The position numbers and the translations under genes are program-made. The notes under the pieces were generated by a model. That model saw only the letters and a program-made list of their open reading frames with translations. It did not search any database and was not told where the DNA came from. From positions 40,822,814-40,886,813 of the forward strand of contig JAULJL010000002.1 of assembly GCA_030761205.1 (NCBI GenBank): a stretch of 64,000 nucleotides of DNA, given 5' to 3'. Origin of the DNA: Fremontodendron californicum (lineage: Eukaryota; Streptophyta; Magnoliopsida; Malvales; Malvaceae). Shown here one piece after another: positions 53,015-64,000 of this stretch (within the stretch, counting starts at the first letter, position 1; each line of letters starts with the position of its first letter).

Positions 53015-53614
53015 ATGAAAGCTAATATGAGCCAAGAAGCTGCTCCTCAAACCAAACGATCAATGTGGCTAACCAATATTAACCACTTTTTTCATCTGCC
53101 AAACACAAAAATTTTCACCCTTTTCATCATCAGCAGTACTGCGACCTTCTCCTTAGGCGTAGCAATGATAGTTCAATGGGTCTTCTACGGCCAATACCAT
53201 CCGGGTTTCCGTTGGATGGTCTACGGTGGTTCGGCCATAACCTCGCTGCCAATCTTCATATGGATCATGCTTCTGCTCTTTGCCGTACGCTTCCATGCAT
53301 CACCATCCTCCAATCTCCCAAAACCACGGCAATCCCAGGCTCATCAACCGGCGACAGACACCGAGGCAGCCGCTTCTCAGGATGAACTGGCTATGGTTCA
53401 AACTGAAATTCTTAATGATCATTCATCTGGTTTGATTGAAGAGCAACCTGTTTGTAAAAGCCTGATATCAGTTTCTCAACCAAGGAACAGTACTATAGAT
53501 GACAAGCAAGCTCTGAAACGAACACTTTCTTTGCCTTTGTCACACGTTCCTAATGATTATTATAGCAACTTTAAGCGTACAATGAGTCTTAAAACAGTGA
53601 ACAATATATGTTAG
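53015..53614 (+). CDS. Unrecognised two-transmembrane plant protein
   Basis: 199 residues, single exon, ATG at 53015 (a second Met, MSQEA, follows four codons later). I do not recognise the family. Visible features: a basic, Trp-containing N-terminus (KRSMWLTNINHFFHL); two hydrophobic helices at about residues 33-57 and 71-93, separated by a short aromatic loop (QYHPGFRWMVYGG); and a polar, low-complexity cytosol-like tail. The tail repeats a basophilic kinase-like motif, KRTLSL at 168-173 and KRTMSL at 187-192. There is no signal peptide. Codon use is clearly coding (GC-richer than the flanks), and it lies just downstream of BPC on the same strand. Best described as a small membrane protein with a phosphorylatable tail; the function is open. 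Confidence 0.7.
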   Translation: MKANMSQEAAPQTKRSMWLTNINHFFHLPNTKIFTLFIISSTATFSLGVAMIVQWVFYGQYHPGFRWMVYGGSAITSLPIFIWIMLLLFAVRFHASPSSNLPKPRQSQAHQPATDTEAAASQDELAMVQTEILNDHSSGLIEEQPVCKSLISVSQPRNSTIDDKQALKRTLSLPLSHVPNDYYSNFKRTMSLKTVNNIC

Positions 53615-55303
53615 ATCATGAGTTGCTTTAACAATTTTTAGTCCCATCTCTTCATTTATTTATCTAGTACTTCGCTTTCATCTAAAAATAGCAATTAATG
53701 AAAAGTTGTACATGAAACAACTATTTATGTTGTGCTTGTCGAACATGGTACTCACGATTGTTTTCCAAAAGACTTGCAATATTTTATTCATGTTAGCATC
53801 ACTTTATCTATTATGAAAGTAGGGCAAAGCCTCAACCAGTTGGCCGTGCGGACATTGATGCTAGCACATGGCAGTATAATTTTGATCAAAATTGCTGGTA
53901 GCCTACAAAGTCCAGTAGAGTCGATCGTTGTGTTCCATCAATCGTGGGGATTTTTGGCAGATATTGATTGTTGGGGGGTTTTTTTTCTTTTAATATTTTA
54001 TTATTTTGTTGCATCGAATAATTCCTATACATATAATTCTAATTTCCAAGTTTCAATATAGTTAGAGACTGTGATCAAATGCAAAATGGAGTTTGGGATG
54101 TTGGTAAATGGAAGTATGATCTTGTTTATTAGCAACCAAATGCTAGAAACAAAAGAGAATTTACTTAATTAGATATCGACAAATATAGCAGAAAGTTGCT
54201 AATGAGAGTCTTGCATTTTTAAAGGCCAAATCTCCCAAAGATTTGGTCCTTCCAACACGAGAAAGTTAAGTTTGTATTGACATGGTGATGGTAGGGAATT
54301 GGGAACAATAAAAACTATAGTGATAATAAATAAAAAAATCATTTTTTTGTCAATTTCCAAATGCCAGATATGTATTAAGAAATTTGATTTCCTATTTAGA
54401 ATGGATCCGGCTTTTTTTTTCCGTTACTTTTCAATTTATTATTTTTAAATATGATTTTTATAATTAATAATAGGATCTTACACATATAAATGGTAATTAT
54501 GAATGTTTTAAAAAAATGACTATATCTTAAATCCTAACCCATTTATGATTTAATTAAGAAAATTTAATTGTAACTTACCATATGATTTATTAAAAAATCT
54601 CAAGCTTTGCCAAATAAAAAGGGCAAAACTATAAAAGAAAATTTCTTCTGTACAAAAAATTATAATAACAGAAATAAAACAGTACGCTTTCCTAAAAGCA
54701 AGAAAGCATTTAGAAGGTAATACGATGTCGTTTCCTTATAGGCCACATCCATGACAAAACGGCCTAATCTAAAAGTGGGCCGTAATTTCACTTTAGTTGT
54801 TGTTGATGATGAATTGACAACTGCTTAAATTGGAGTGTATAAGCTTACCTTACAACAGTCTTTTCCCTTCACGCACCCAAAAGTCGCCACGTGTTCACAA
54901 ATCACGTCTTTATTAACGCGTGTCAATTTCATCGATCCCTCTCTAATCCGGTCAAATTTGAGGATGTCATCAACGTTATGGCTCGTGCCACGTGGATAAC
55001 GAGGCGCGTTTGTCGGGAACCGTGGATCAGGTCCTAAATATTGTCAGTTCGTCACTCATTTTTTTTAACATCTAAAATTTTTTATGTTAAAATCATAGAA
55101 TATTAAATACATTAAAACTAAAAAATAGATAAAAAAATTCATTTCGATACAAGTATTTTATAAATTATAATTGGAGGTTTTAAAATTTTTTAAATAATCT
55201 AAAAGGTTTTTTTATCCCATGTTCATTAAATTATAATTAAAAAGTTAATATAATTACAAATTGACATGTAAAATATTTTGAATTCGATTATGAATTTTAA
55301 AAA

Positions 55304-55481
55304 GTATTTTGTTAATGAATGTTTTTAGGATATTCTTTAAAATTATTGTATATATTATATTTTTATTTAATGTATTGAAAATAATAAATAAAATTATCAA
55401 ATTTTTTATTTAATACAATATTATTATTATAAATATAACTAATCTTAAAAAGTGTAATAAAGATACTCGTTAATAAAATTC
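55304..55481. repeat. Mutator-type MITE, family A, copy with 9-bp duplication
   Basis: 178 bp with ends GTATTTTGTTAATGAATG and, inverted, GAATTTTATTAACGAGTA, flanked by TTTTAAAAA at 55295-55303 and 55482-55490. Confidence 0.6.
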
Positions 55482-56454
55482 TTTTAAAAATTATATTCAT
55501 GAATAAAAGTATATTTAAAATTACTCCCTTGTCTCATTTTTCGTCTTTCTTTCATTTTTACGTATGTTAAAAATAAAATATCGATTTTATGCATTTAATA
55601 TTTTAATTTTTATAATATTGATGTATCATATTTTTATTATCAAAAATTGAAAAATCAATTTAAAATAAAAAAAATACAAGTATTAAGTGTTTAAAAATGG
55701 AAAAAATTTAAAAAATCTAAAAAAAAATGGAAAAAGTAAAATGAAATATAACGTTAATATATATATTATGAATTATTATCCTGTATATTGACGATGAATT
55801 TTTTAAACTTCACAAGCGGTGTTTACACGCTTCCGTAATTTTTCATATGATTTTCAAGTAAATTAAAGATATTTAACTATTTGTTTGATGTAAAAAACTT
55901 TTAACCATTATATATATATATATATATTGAAAAATACAGTATTCTCGATCGATATGATAGGGATATCAGATCGATTCAAAACTTTACTTGCATGACGAGT
56001 ACGATTATATTGTTAAATTCAACGATTAATTTGTACAAATATAAATGATATGAAAAATTACGAAAGAATATAAGCTTCACTTAAATAATTAAAAAAATTT
56101 ATTAATAGTGTATAAGATAATAATTCATATATATATTAATACAATAATGAAATTAATGTACTGTGGTAAGTGGAGCATATCAATATATCATTGGACCCCA
56201 AATTTTTGGACTTATGTCTTAATAATTGCGGCTCACTATTTCATACTATTTGGATGTTTTGAAAAGGTGAAAAGGTAAAGACAGAAAGATGGGAAAGGGG
56301 TTGGATTTGATTTTTTTTTTTTTTTTTGGTCCTCAATAATTTCTTTTCTCGCATGTGAACTGTGAAGTATTTAATAGAAGTCAATTAAGCCTTCAGTGTT
56401 GAAAATGAATTTAGAGAATTTTTTTATCAAACTATAGTAACATGATACAATTGT

Positions 56455-56855
56455 AAAATTATAGACAAATAAATTACTATTAATAGTTGAAGACATATTT
56501 AATAGTAGTTCATGCTTTTAAAATGTCAATTTCGTGCCAATAGTACTCTTGTTGTTTGTTGATATTTAATAGAGTGTTAGATTTTTTATTTTTATTTTAG
56601 TGATTATAATTATTTTTTTGGCAGCTTCAAAAAAAATATATCAATATCATGTTCATTGATTTTAAAATTATAGACAAAATAAAATTAATATTAACATTTG
56701 AATAAATATTTAATAGTAGTTCATACTTTTAAATGTCAATATCGTGCCAATAGTCTTGTTGGTTTGTTGATATTTGATAAAATTTTGAATTTTGGTGATT
56801 ACAATTAAATCCTTGGCAGCTTCAAAAATTTGTCAATATCATGTTCATTAATTTT
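56455..56855. repeat. Two-copy tandem duplication, about 200-bp units
   Basis: AAAATTATAGACAAA begins the units at 56455 and 56664. Both contain TAATAGTAGTTCAT, TCGTGCCAATAGT, TTGGCAGCTTCAAA and CAATATCATGTTCATT in the same order. The copies differ by several indels, so the duplication is not recent. No coding potential. Confidence 0.8.
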
Positions 56856-57732
56856 TTTTTTTGTGATATTAGGTTACCCATTCATTGCACGATTAAATTT
56901 TTTTTATATTTTTATTTAAAATTTAAAATTAAATAAAAGTTTTATTTGATAATATTTTTACAAACTTTTCAATACCATATAATAATAAAATAATTTAAGA
57001 GAAATTTATATCTTTCTACTTTGTTAGAAAAATTTGTATCTTTGTACCCATTTTACGAAGTTTATCTTTCTGCTCATTATATGAATAAAGTTTTCAACCA
57101 ATATATATATAATGTATATATTTGTAAACCCATGTTAATAACTCCAAGTTGAAATTGTCCATGAATCTTGCTAGATTCAAACATAACTTAAATATGTTAT
57201 TAATAACAAAAATATATAAAAAAATAAAAATTTGATGTTTTTAAAAGTTTAATCTTCATTAGTGTTATTTTTTTATAACACGAGAGTTTAGTTAATTGTC
57301 ATAGCAAAATAGCAATATATTTTGCTTATTATTGTTGTCACGAAACATTTATAATTTGGAAAAGACTATAATGAATGTCTAGAAAATTAAAATTTTAACC
57401 TGTGAGGCAAGTAGAAGTAGGCAACTAAAAGGAACTGTAGTAAACCGTGTATTCCACGCTTTCCTTATAATAATATTAATAGAGCTTAAAAATTTAGAAA
57501 TGTTTATATTACATATAATCTCCCATGGTGTGATGGTGAACTCTACATTTTTTTCTTTTTCTTTTTTTTTTTATTTATTTTATCACAAAAACAAAACTTT
57601 ACGTTTTTATTTTAATTAAAAAAGTAAGTTGTATATAATTTTTTTTTTTAAATCAGTTCGAAAATAAATTTTTTTTTATTTATAAATATTGATATTCAAA
57701 TTTTATATCTGTTGGATGCCATCACCTAGGAT

Positions 57733-58303
57733 GTGTTTGGATGAGGTATTTGAAAGAGGAATTTTATTTCAATCAAGATTTTCAAAAGTCTAAAAATGAA
57801 TTTACTTGTTTGGATAAAAGTAAGGGAGAATTTCAAAATTTATAAGGAATTTCAAAAAGGGATTTGAGCACTTCAATTTTTTTTTTTTTTGAAATTTCAC
57901 CTAAAGAAGTGGTTTTTTAAAATTACTCAAAATCCTCTTTCACTTTATTCCAATGTGACCCACTATAAAATACAAAACTAAAAAAATAAATTATCATTTT
58001 ATTTAATTATGATATATATTTTTAAAATTTTATATTATTAATACTATCTATATATTTTTAAGAATCTAATGATATCCTGCATATTTTTTTCTACTTATAT
58101 GTATTTTTATTTTTAAATATCACTATTCCTATTTTATAATTACTTTTTATTTCATGAAATTTCAACTGTTTAAATTTTCTTCTAAAATAATTTATTCAAA
58201 CAAAATAATTACAAATCCTAACATTTTGAAATAATGTATTTTAAAATACCTTCATTTCAAATTTTTTCAAAATTTTAAAATTTTTCGTCCAAACACATCT
58301 TTA
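57733..58303. repeat. MITE-like element with TGTGTTTGGA ends
   Basis: GATGTGTTTGGATGAG on the left and CGTCCAAACACATC on the right form short inverted termini around AT-rich, self-complementary sequence (GAATTTCAAAA-type words on both arms). No target duplication could be read. These termini are common in plant non-autonomous DNA elements. Confidence 0.45.
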
Positions 58304-58785
58304 AAATTTACTATATGAATCAATTGAACTAAATTTTAGATTTTATACATAAAATTATTAGTTTAAATTGAATGAATAATTTCTTCTCACATGGCTAAAT
58401 TTAAAAGAAAAATTATATATAAATCTACCCATTTTACTTTTTCTTTTTTTTTCATCCTACTAAAAGAAGAAAATTTATGAAAAAAAAATTCCTCATACTC
58501 TTTTCTTTTTCCTTATCAAACAACGTGTCAGAAATAATTAAATAGAAGGGTCCTACTTCCATATGAAACTGCAAGTCTTCAAATTTTGATTTTTTTTCTT
58601 TCTAAAAAGTAAAAAACTAAAAGCAGGTTGTTGAATCTATTAATTTTTGGTTAGAGACGACGTTTTCCTTACGGTAGTATTAATTTACTATTGCTTTTGA
58701 CATCGCTTTTGATTTTAAAAATTATTTTTTATTATAAATATAATATTAAATTAATTAATTAATTAATTAATTTTTGTTGTTAAAA

Positions 58786-59096
58786 TTAAATTTGTCCATG
58801 AGTCGGGTCAGGTTACGGCCCGAAAACTTTATTTTTTTTTTGTCCAAGCCTATTTTGATTAGAGCCGGACGGCTTATATAAGCTCATTTTATTATTCAAA
58901 AATATTAAAATATTAAAAAATTAATTTTATATTAATATTTATAGATATCATAATTAAATTTAAATAAAAAATATTTATTATTTAATAAATAGTAATTCGG
59001 GCCGACCCGAATTGAATTACAAAATACCTTGTACAAGCCTAGTCCAATAGGGGTCGGGCGGGTCGGACGGGCTACCCGGCCTGTGAACAGGTTTAA
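58786..59096. repeat. GC-ended repeat element (GGGTCGG/GGCCCG words)
   Basis: GTCCATGAGTCGGGTCAGG on the left resembles, when inverted, CCCGGCCTGTGAACAGG on the right. The interior is AT-rich with GGGCCGACCCGAATTG. It stands out by base composition and resembles a class of plant short interspersed elements. Superfamily unknown. Confidence 0.35.
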
Positions 59097-62000
59097 TTGA
59101 AACCATGGTTTGAAAAGCTAACCCAAAAAGTCAAAAAATATAGCTTTTGAGCTTTAAAAGCTGACTTTTAGATAAAATAACTTTATTATCTTCACATCTC
59201 TACACTTTTATTATTTTAAACATATATTTTTTGATATTTCACTTTTTCACAACAATACCAAACACTTTTAACCCAAGCTTCCTCCAACAGCAATGCTAAA
59301 CTAATCCTTAAAAGTTTTAAATCACACTTTTTCATCACATTTTTTTTCAACATAAGTTTTTTTTTAACAGCAATACTAAATTAACTCTTAGTTGTACCAT
59401 GTTATATTTGTTAGTATTACTATTTATATTTACTACCACTTTTCAGATTATTCCACTTCATTTGGTAAGGCATGAAAATTAAAACATCAATTTTTTTTTT
59501 TTTTTATTTGGTGAGAACAGCCAAGGAGGAGTAGCCATAATTATAAGTAACATTGAGCCTATTTTAAATCACAACCCTAAACACACAACTAAATCACTAG
59601 CACTGGTTAATGTTGTTACTTCTAACCCAATAATAAGATAAGGACTGCTAAAAAAAATGGGTCCATTTCATTTCTTATAATTATGGCAGAAGGAAGGTGA
59701 AAGTTTGATTATAACTTTTCTCATTATAATTTATATTCTCTTTTGTTTGGTGGGGGCTTAGCATTAATTTTTACTGGTCAAATTTTTGAGTCAAAGAAAA
59801 AAAACAACTTGAGCAATCAAAGGGAATTCTTGAATTATACGTTTGCCTTCGATCACAAGTTCACAACTTTAGATAAGGAAAAAAAAAATGGACAAATGCT
59901 TTTAAACAGTATATTGTCCAAATCATTCGAATAAGGTGAAAATTGGGCGGATCATTTTGGATCATTCATATTTGATGCTTGAATTATTTGAGTTATTTTC
60001 TGTTTATTAAAGATGAAATTGTATATAATAAGACCAAAACATGTGCCACCTTAGCATTATTTTAGCCTTGAGATAACTTGCTTAAAAATGTGTATCATAT
60101 AAATTGATAAACTACTGTTCACTTAGAATAAAACTCTATATTTTTATTTTTTTACATTTTAATTATGGATACTAATTTGATAGTTAGATTGCGTTTCAGA
60201 TTATTAACTTTGATGCCTTTACTCATTTTTTGTGATTATAAGGCTCTAATTCTGATCTCTCTGCTCATAACATCTGATTCGAATTTCGAATTTGATGTTT
60301 CACTTTGAATCGGATGTTTAATATTGATTTAAAAAAAAAATTGAATTCCAATTGTTTGAGTTTTAAAATTAAATCAATTTAAGTTTGAATTATTTTGAAT
60401 TAATCTTTCAAGTTCAAATCAATTCAGGTTTGAATTAATTTAAGTTCGAGTTATTTATTTTGTTGATTAAAATCGGATTGAATCAAATTCAATTTTGATG
60501 AATTTTTCGAATATGAATAAATTGTTAACTCTACGAAAAGATATATATTATATATTTATCTTTAATTTTTTACATAATAATGATGATAAGTATAAAAACT
60601 TTTTCCTTGATTGATAATATTCTTACGGATTGCTTCTAAGCACTTGTAAATTGTAATGCAAGCAAGTTCATTGCATATCTTATCTAATATTGCATTGAGA
60701 TTAAATATTGAAATGATAAGATTTTTTTAATGTATATTATTTAGTAAGATTACAAACAAATATAATTTTTAAAAGAGCCAAATCCAATGCAAAACGTGCA
60801 TGCATTACTTATTTTGTAGTTACTTGTTGCATTGGTCAAATAAAATTAGCTACCACCAGACCAGACATCTGTGAGCTTTCTTCTTTAAGTTAAATCCTCA
60901 AATTTATATTTAATAAAACAAAATGGATAAATATTTGTTGTAGCTTGTGTCAATTACAAGACAAATAAAATGATTCAATTCGTAAGTCTAATTAAGCAGG
61001 AATGTAAGCTGCCATGGCCAACATTGAAGAAATCTCAATTACCAAGTTTGTGGAAAACAGATTTCAACCCTCAAAAAAAAAAAAAAATTATGCATTTGAT
61101 GATTCATGAAGATAGCAACTCAAAGAGTAGGTTAAAAAAAATCGAGAAAATTGAAAATCGATTTGAATTGTAATGTTTGATTTGATTTTTATTGAATTTG
61201 ATTTGATTTCGATTTGATAGTAATTAGATTTATTAGTTTCGATTCGGTTTCGATTCACAAGTTAAAAATCGCAATTATTCGAATTGAATCAATTTTTTTT
61301 ATTAATTATTTTAATTTTTATAATATAAAAATAAATATTTTATTTTTATATTAACCAAAAAATAAAAATACTATAAAAAATAATTTTTTAGAATTTTTAA
61401 AATCGATAAACTGAACCATGCCGGTGAAATTCGGTTCAGGTCAATTAATTTCGTTTCACTTTTTTTTTTTTAGAAAATTATAATACTGCAAATTACTTAT
61501 AAATTTTATTCAAAATTAAAATCGAGTTGAACCGTTATCAATATGTCAAAGAGGTTCTTGTAGTGTGTTTAAAAAAGAAAAATAGGTTCTTATAATTGAT
61601 TAGTTAGGTGACTCACACACAAAATTGTAATATAACTAGCATAAAAGAAAATTATTTTAAGAATTTTAAAATCTTTATTTATCATTAATTCCATGTCACT
61701 TTTGCATGTTAATATCTTCTATAATAGTAGAAAATCAATTTGTACCATGTAAAAATTATGTTAAATTTCAAGTCCTTTCAAGAAATAAATGTCCAAAAAT
61801 TTAAATGTTGCTAATTTGGTAATATATAAAAATCAGATTCACGATTCAGAATTAATCAAATAATTCAAGAATACAAGATACCAAAAATTTAATAGTACTG
61901 TTATAAAATTTAATATAATATTTTAAAAGTTTTTTTAATAAATGTGATTAGAATATCTTTAAATTTTGCATAAATTTAATTTATTTTTTTCAAACGATTC

Positions 62001-63453
62001 TTAATAAAATGGTTAGAGTGGAAACGATAAAAATGTAAAATAAATTATGAGTTGTACATTGATAATGAAATTTTTTTTATTTTACAAACGAGATTAAGAG
62101 ATTGAGGTATTAGGATTTGTAAGGTTTTTGTTTTAAGCATAAAAAATAAAAAAAATGTTGGTGTTAGCCTCTCAATCCGTATATTTGAGTTGTGTTAGTG
62201 TATTTTCAATTGTCATAATTATGTTTAATGTATTATATATTTATGAAGAGGGATTCACTTACACTAGTGTAAGTGGATTCTTTCTCTATATTTATATAAA
62301 TTTTAATATGTTAATAATTTGTATTATATAGATTTTGACACGTTTATATATTCATGTCTCAATTCACATATTAAATAGGTGATATTGACTATAATTGATT
62401 TTATATATCACTTCATCTTAATGATAAAAGTTTATCATTTTTTTAGATGAGAATTAAATCACCCTCAAAAGAAGTGATCTGATCACTCTTGATGATTTAA
62501 GATTACTTACACATAAAATCATTAAATATTTATCAAAATATAATAATCTATTCATCATATATAAATCATTATGATTTTTAAAATGATCATCTTGTACCAA
62601 ACACAACGTATTGTGTTTAAAATTACAAGGGATTGTTAAGAGAAATGGATTGCTAAATAAGCTGCGGAGATAAAGGTGTGAAATTGTCAAATGAGGTCGG
62701 AATCAAATTGAAATGCAAAACCTAAATGCAAATTCAAATTCAAATTCTTCTTTAATTTCACGCGTAGATTACGTGCATGTCATGAAATCCGTGTCCCCTT
62801 CCATCGAAACCCCCCCCAAAAAAAAACCCACAAGAAACGATTTCATTTTTCTAGAGAGAGAAAGCTTCCTTTTCTTTGTCAAAGTTTCTAGAGTGAGAAA
62901 CCCAAACCAAAAAGCTTTTTTTTTTTTTTATTTAAAAAAAGTATTTTTTAATGATATTTTCCACAGAGAAACAAAGAGAGAGAGAGAAAGCGCCTGCCAC
63001 TAAGTTCGGCGGAGATTTTAGTGGTGGTGTCACCTTGCTAACTTGCACCTCGTCTTCCCACTTGATATTGCTAAATTACGCCGGACGGCCATTGTTTTCT
63101 CTTTGTTTTTGCTCATTTCCCCCTTGCTTTGACCGTATATTTACAAGGTACTTAAACACTACTAATACATTTTTGCTCTCTTATTATTCTTCTAAATAAT
63201 CTTAAGGGGTTTCTTTACTTGCCTTCCTTTTCTATTATCTTGTTCTAAATTCTTCTGATTCTACTTTACCCTTTTTTTTGTTCATACTGTCTCTCATTTT
63301 GCAGATTCTGGTGGGTTTGATTTGCTTATATTGTTGCTGTTTTTGGTTTGGAGTGAACTGGGTTAAGCTTGAATTGGCCAAAGTTTTTATCTTGTTGAGC
63401 TTTTTTTTTTTTTTTGGTGCAGTATTATTGTTTGTAAGAAAAGAAAGAAAAAA

Positions 63454-64000
63454 ATGGGTGATAGTGAAGAAGGTAACACTGATGTGATGCAAAGGATTCA
63501 ATCTTTATTTGGAACATCATCATCTTCAAATCCTAAACAACCTTTATCAATGAACCATCTTGAAATACCTCAGTTGAATCCTAATCAAATCAGGGCCACT
63601 AGACATTTCTCTCATTTTGGCCAAAACTTTAATGGCGGTGATGCTACTAATAAAAGAGTTGGTATCCCCCCTTCACACCCTAACCAGATCCCACCCATTT
63701 CACCTTATTCACAGATCCCCGTGTCCCGCCCGTCGAACCAGCAAATGGGTTCTCAAAGTTTTAGTCCGAAACCTACTCATTCGAGGTCTTCGTCTCAACC
63801 TTCTTCCTTCTTTTCACTTGATTCATTGCCCCCCTTAAGCCCTTCCCCATTTCGTGATTCATCATCTGTGGCGGTTTCAGACCAAATTCCTACTGATGTG
63901 TCTATGGATGATAGGGATGCAGCTTCACATTCTTTGTTGCCACCGTCGCCTTTTTCCAGGGGGAATTCTCCACGGGTTGGAGAGAGCTTGCCCCCTCGAA
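63454..64000 (+). CDS. Group I bZIP transcription factor, bZIP29/30-like, N-terminal part
   Basis: Frame open from ATG 63454 to the window edge (182 codons, 3' part outside). The sequence MGDSEEGNTDVMQRIQSLFG followed by a Ser/Pro/Gln-rich region is characteristic of the VIP1/bZIP29/bZIP30 subgroup. That region contains RSSSQPS at 111-117 (14-3-3-type site), LPPLSPSPF, and LLPPSPFSRGNSPR ending in SLPPR. The basic region and zipper would lie downstream. Such factors act in the nucleus on cell-wall and osmosensory or developmental genes, with 14-3-3 binding controlling location. The start is the only ATG in frame after the leader and fits the family N-terminus. Confidence 0.85.
   Translation, partial: MGDSEEGNTDVMQRIQSLFGTSSSSNPKQPLSMNHLEIPQLNPNQIRATRHFSHFGQNFNGGDATNKRVGIPPSHPNQIPPISPYSQIPVSRPSNQQMGSQSFSPKPTHSRSSSQPSSFFSLDSLPPLSPSPFRDSSSVAVSDQIPTDVSMDDRDAASHSLLPPSPFSRGNSPRVGESLPPR

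Larger units (their letters stand above)
53615..63453. other. AT-rich intergenic region, with the bZIP promoter and leader at its right end
   Basis: No gene is supported. 54720-55030 is less AT-rich with ACGTG-type words (GCCACGTGTTCAC, TGCCACGTGGATAA), possibly a regulatory or former promoter segment. It holds MITE-like repeats and a tandem duplication, listed separately. From about 62750 the DNA becomes pyrimidine/GA-rich (AGAGAGAGAGAAAG), typical of a plant 5' UTR. Candidate leader splice signals are ACAAG|GTACTT (63147) and TTTTGCAG (63305), so the bZIP leader probably contains an intron. Confidence 0.55.

Overview
This is nuclear DNA from a flowering plant, most likely a woody rosid eudicot. 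The signs are very AT-rich intergenic DNA, GT-AG introns, an intronless plant arginine decarboxylase, a plant V-ATPase proteolipid, BASIC PENTACYSTEINE and group I bZIP regulators, and abundant LTR retrotransposons, MULEs and MITEs. The species cannot be named from the sequence alone. No bacterial, organellar, rRNA, tRNA or CRISPR features were seen.

Layout. 1-4.4 kb: arginine decarboxylase (minus strand) with a short upstream ORF in its leader. 4.4-9.6 kb: AT-rich intergenic DNA. 9.59-13.80 kb: a complete Mutator-like element with about 445-bp, nearly identical terminal inverted repeats, a 10-bp target duplication and an apparently intact two-exon plant-mobile-domain (PMD) gene. 13.8-21 kb: intergenic, with small Mutator-type MITEs. 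21.07-22.53 kb: three-exon V-ATPase subunit c (minus). 23.92-32.52 kb: an aldo-keto reductase (sorbitol-6-phosphate dehydrogenase-like) that looks broken. Its introns hold a very young Ty1/copia element (24.26-29.37 kb), two hAT-type MITEs and a Ty3 fragment. 32.83-48.12 kb: a decayed polyprenol reductase pseudogene (minus). A 13.2-kb Ty3/Gypsy Tat-lineage element sits in its first intron, and a hAT MITE sits exactly on one of its splice acceptors. 51.25-52.28 kb: a BPC GAGA-binding factor. 53.0-53.6 kb: an unrecognised two-TM protein. 53.6-63.4 kb: AT-rich intergenic DNA with MITE-like repeats. 63.45 kb to the end: the N-terminus of a bZIP29/30-like factor.

The most unusual biology is in the mobile elements. 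The MULE has TIRs built from nested palindromes and two identical 28-bp palindromes upstream of the PMD promoter. The Tat element has its right LTR inverted after about 50 bp of normal LTR, a 16-unit array of ACGT-core 12-mers in the LTR, a 605-bp GC-rich 16-bp minisatellite, and its own antisense PMD gene. PMD genes are therefore carried by two unrelated element classes within about 30 kb. The host genes (ADC, V-ATPase c, BPC, bZIP) are ordinary single-copy-style genes with no operon-like relationship.
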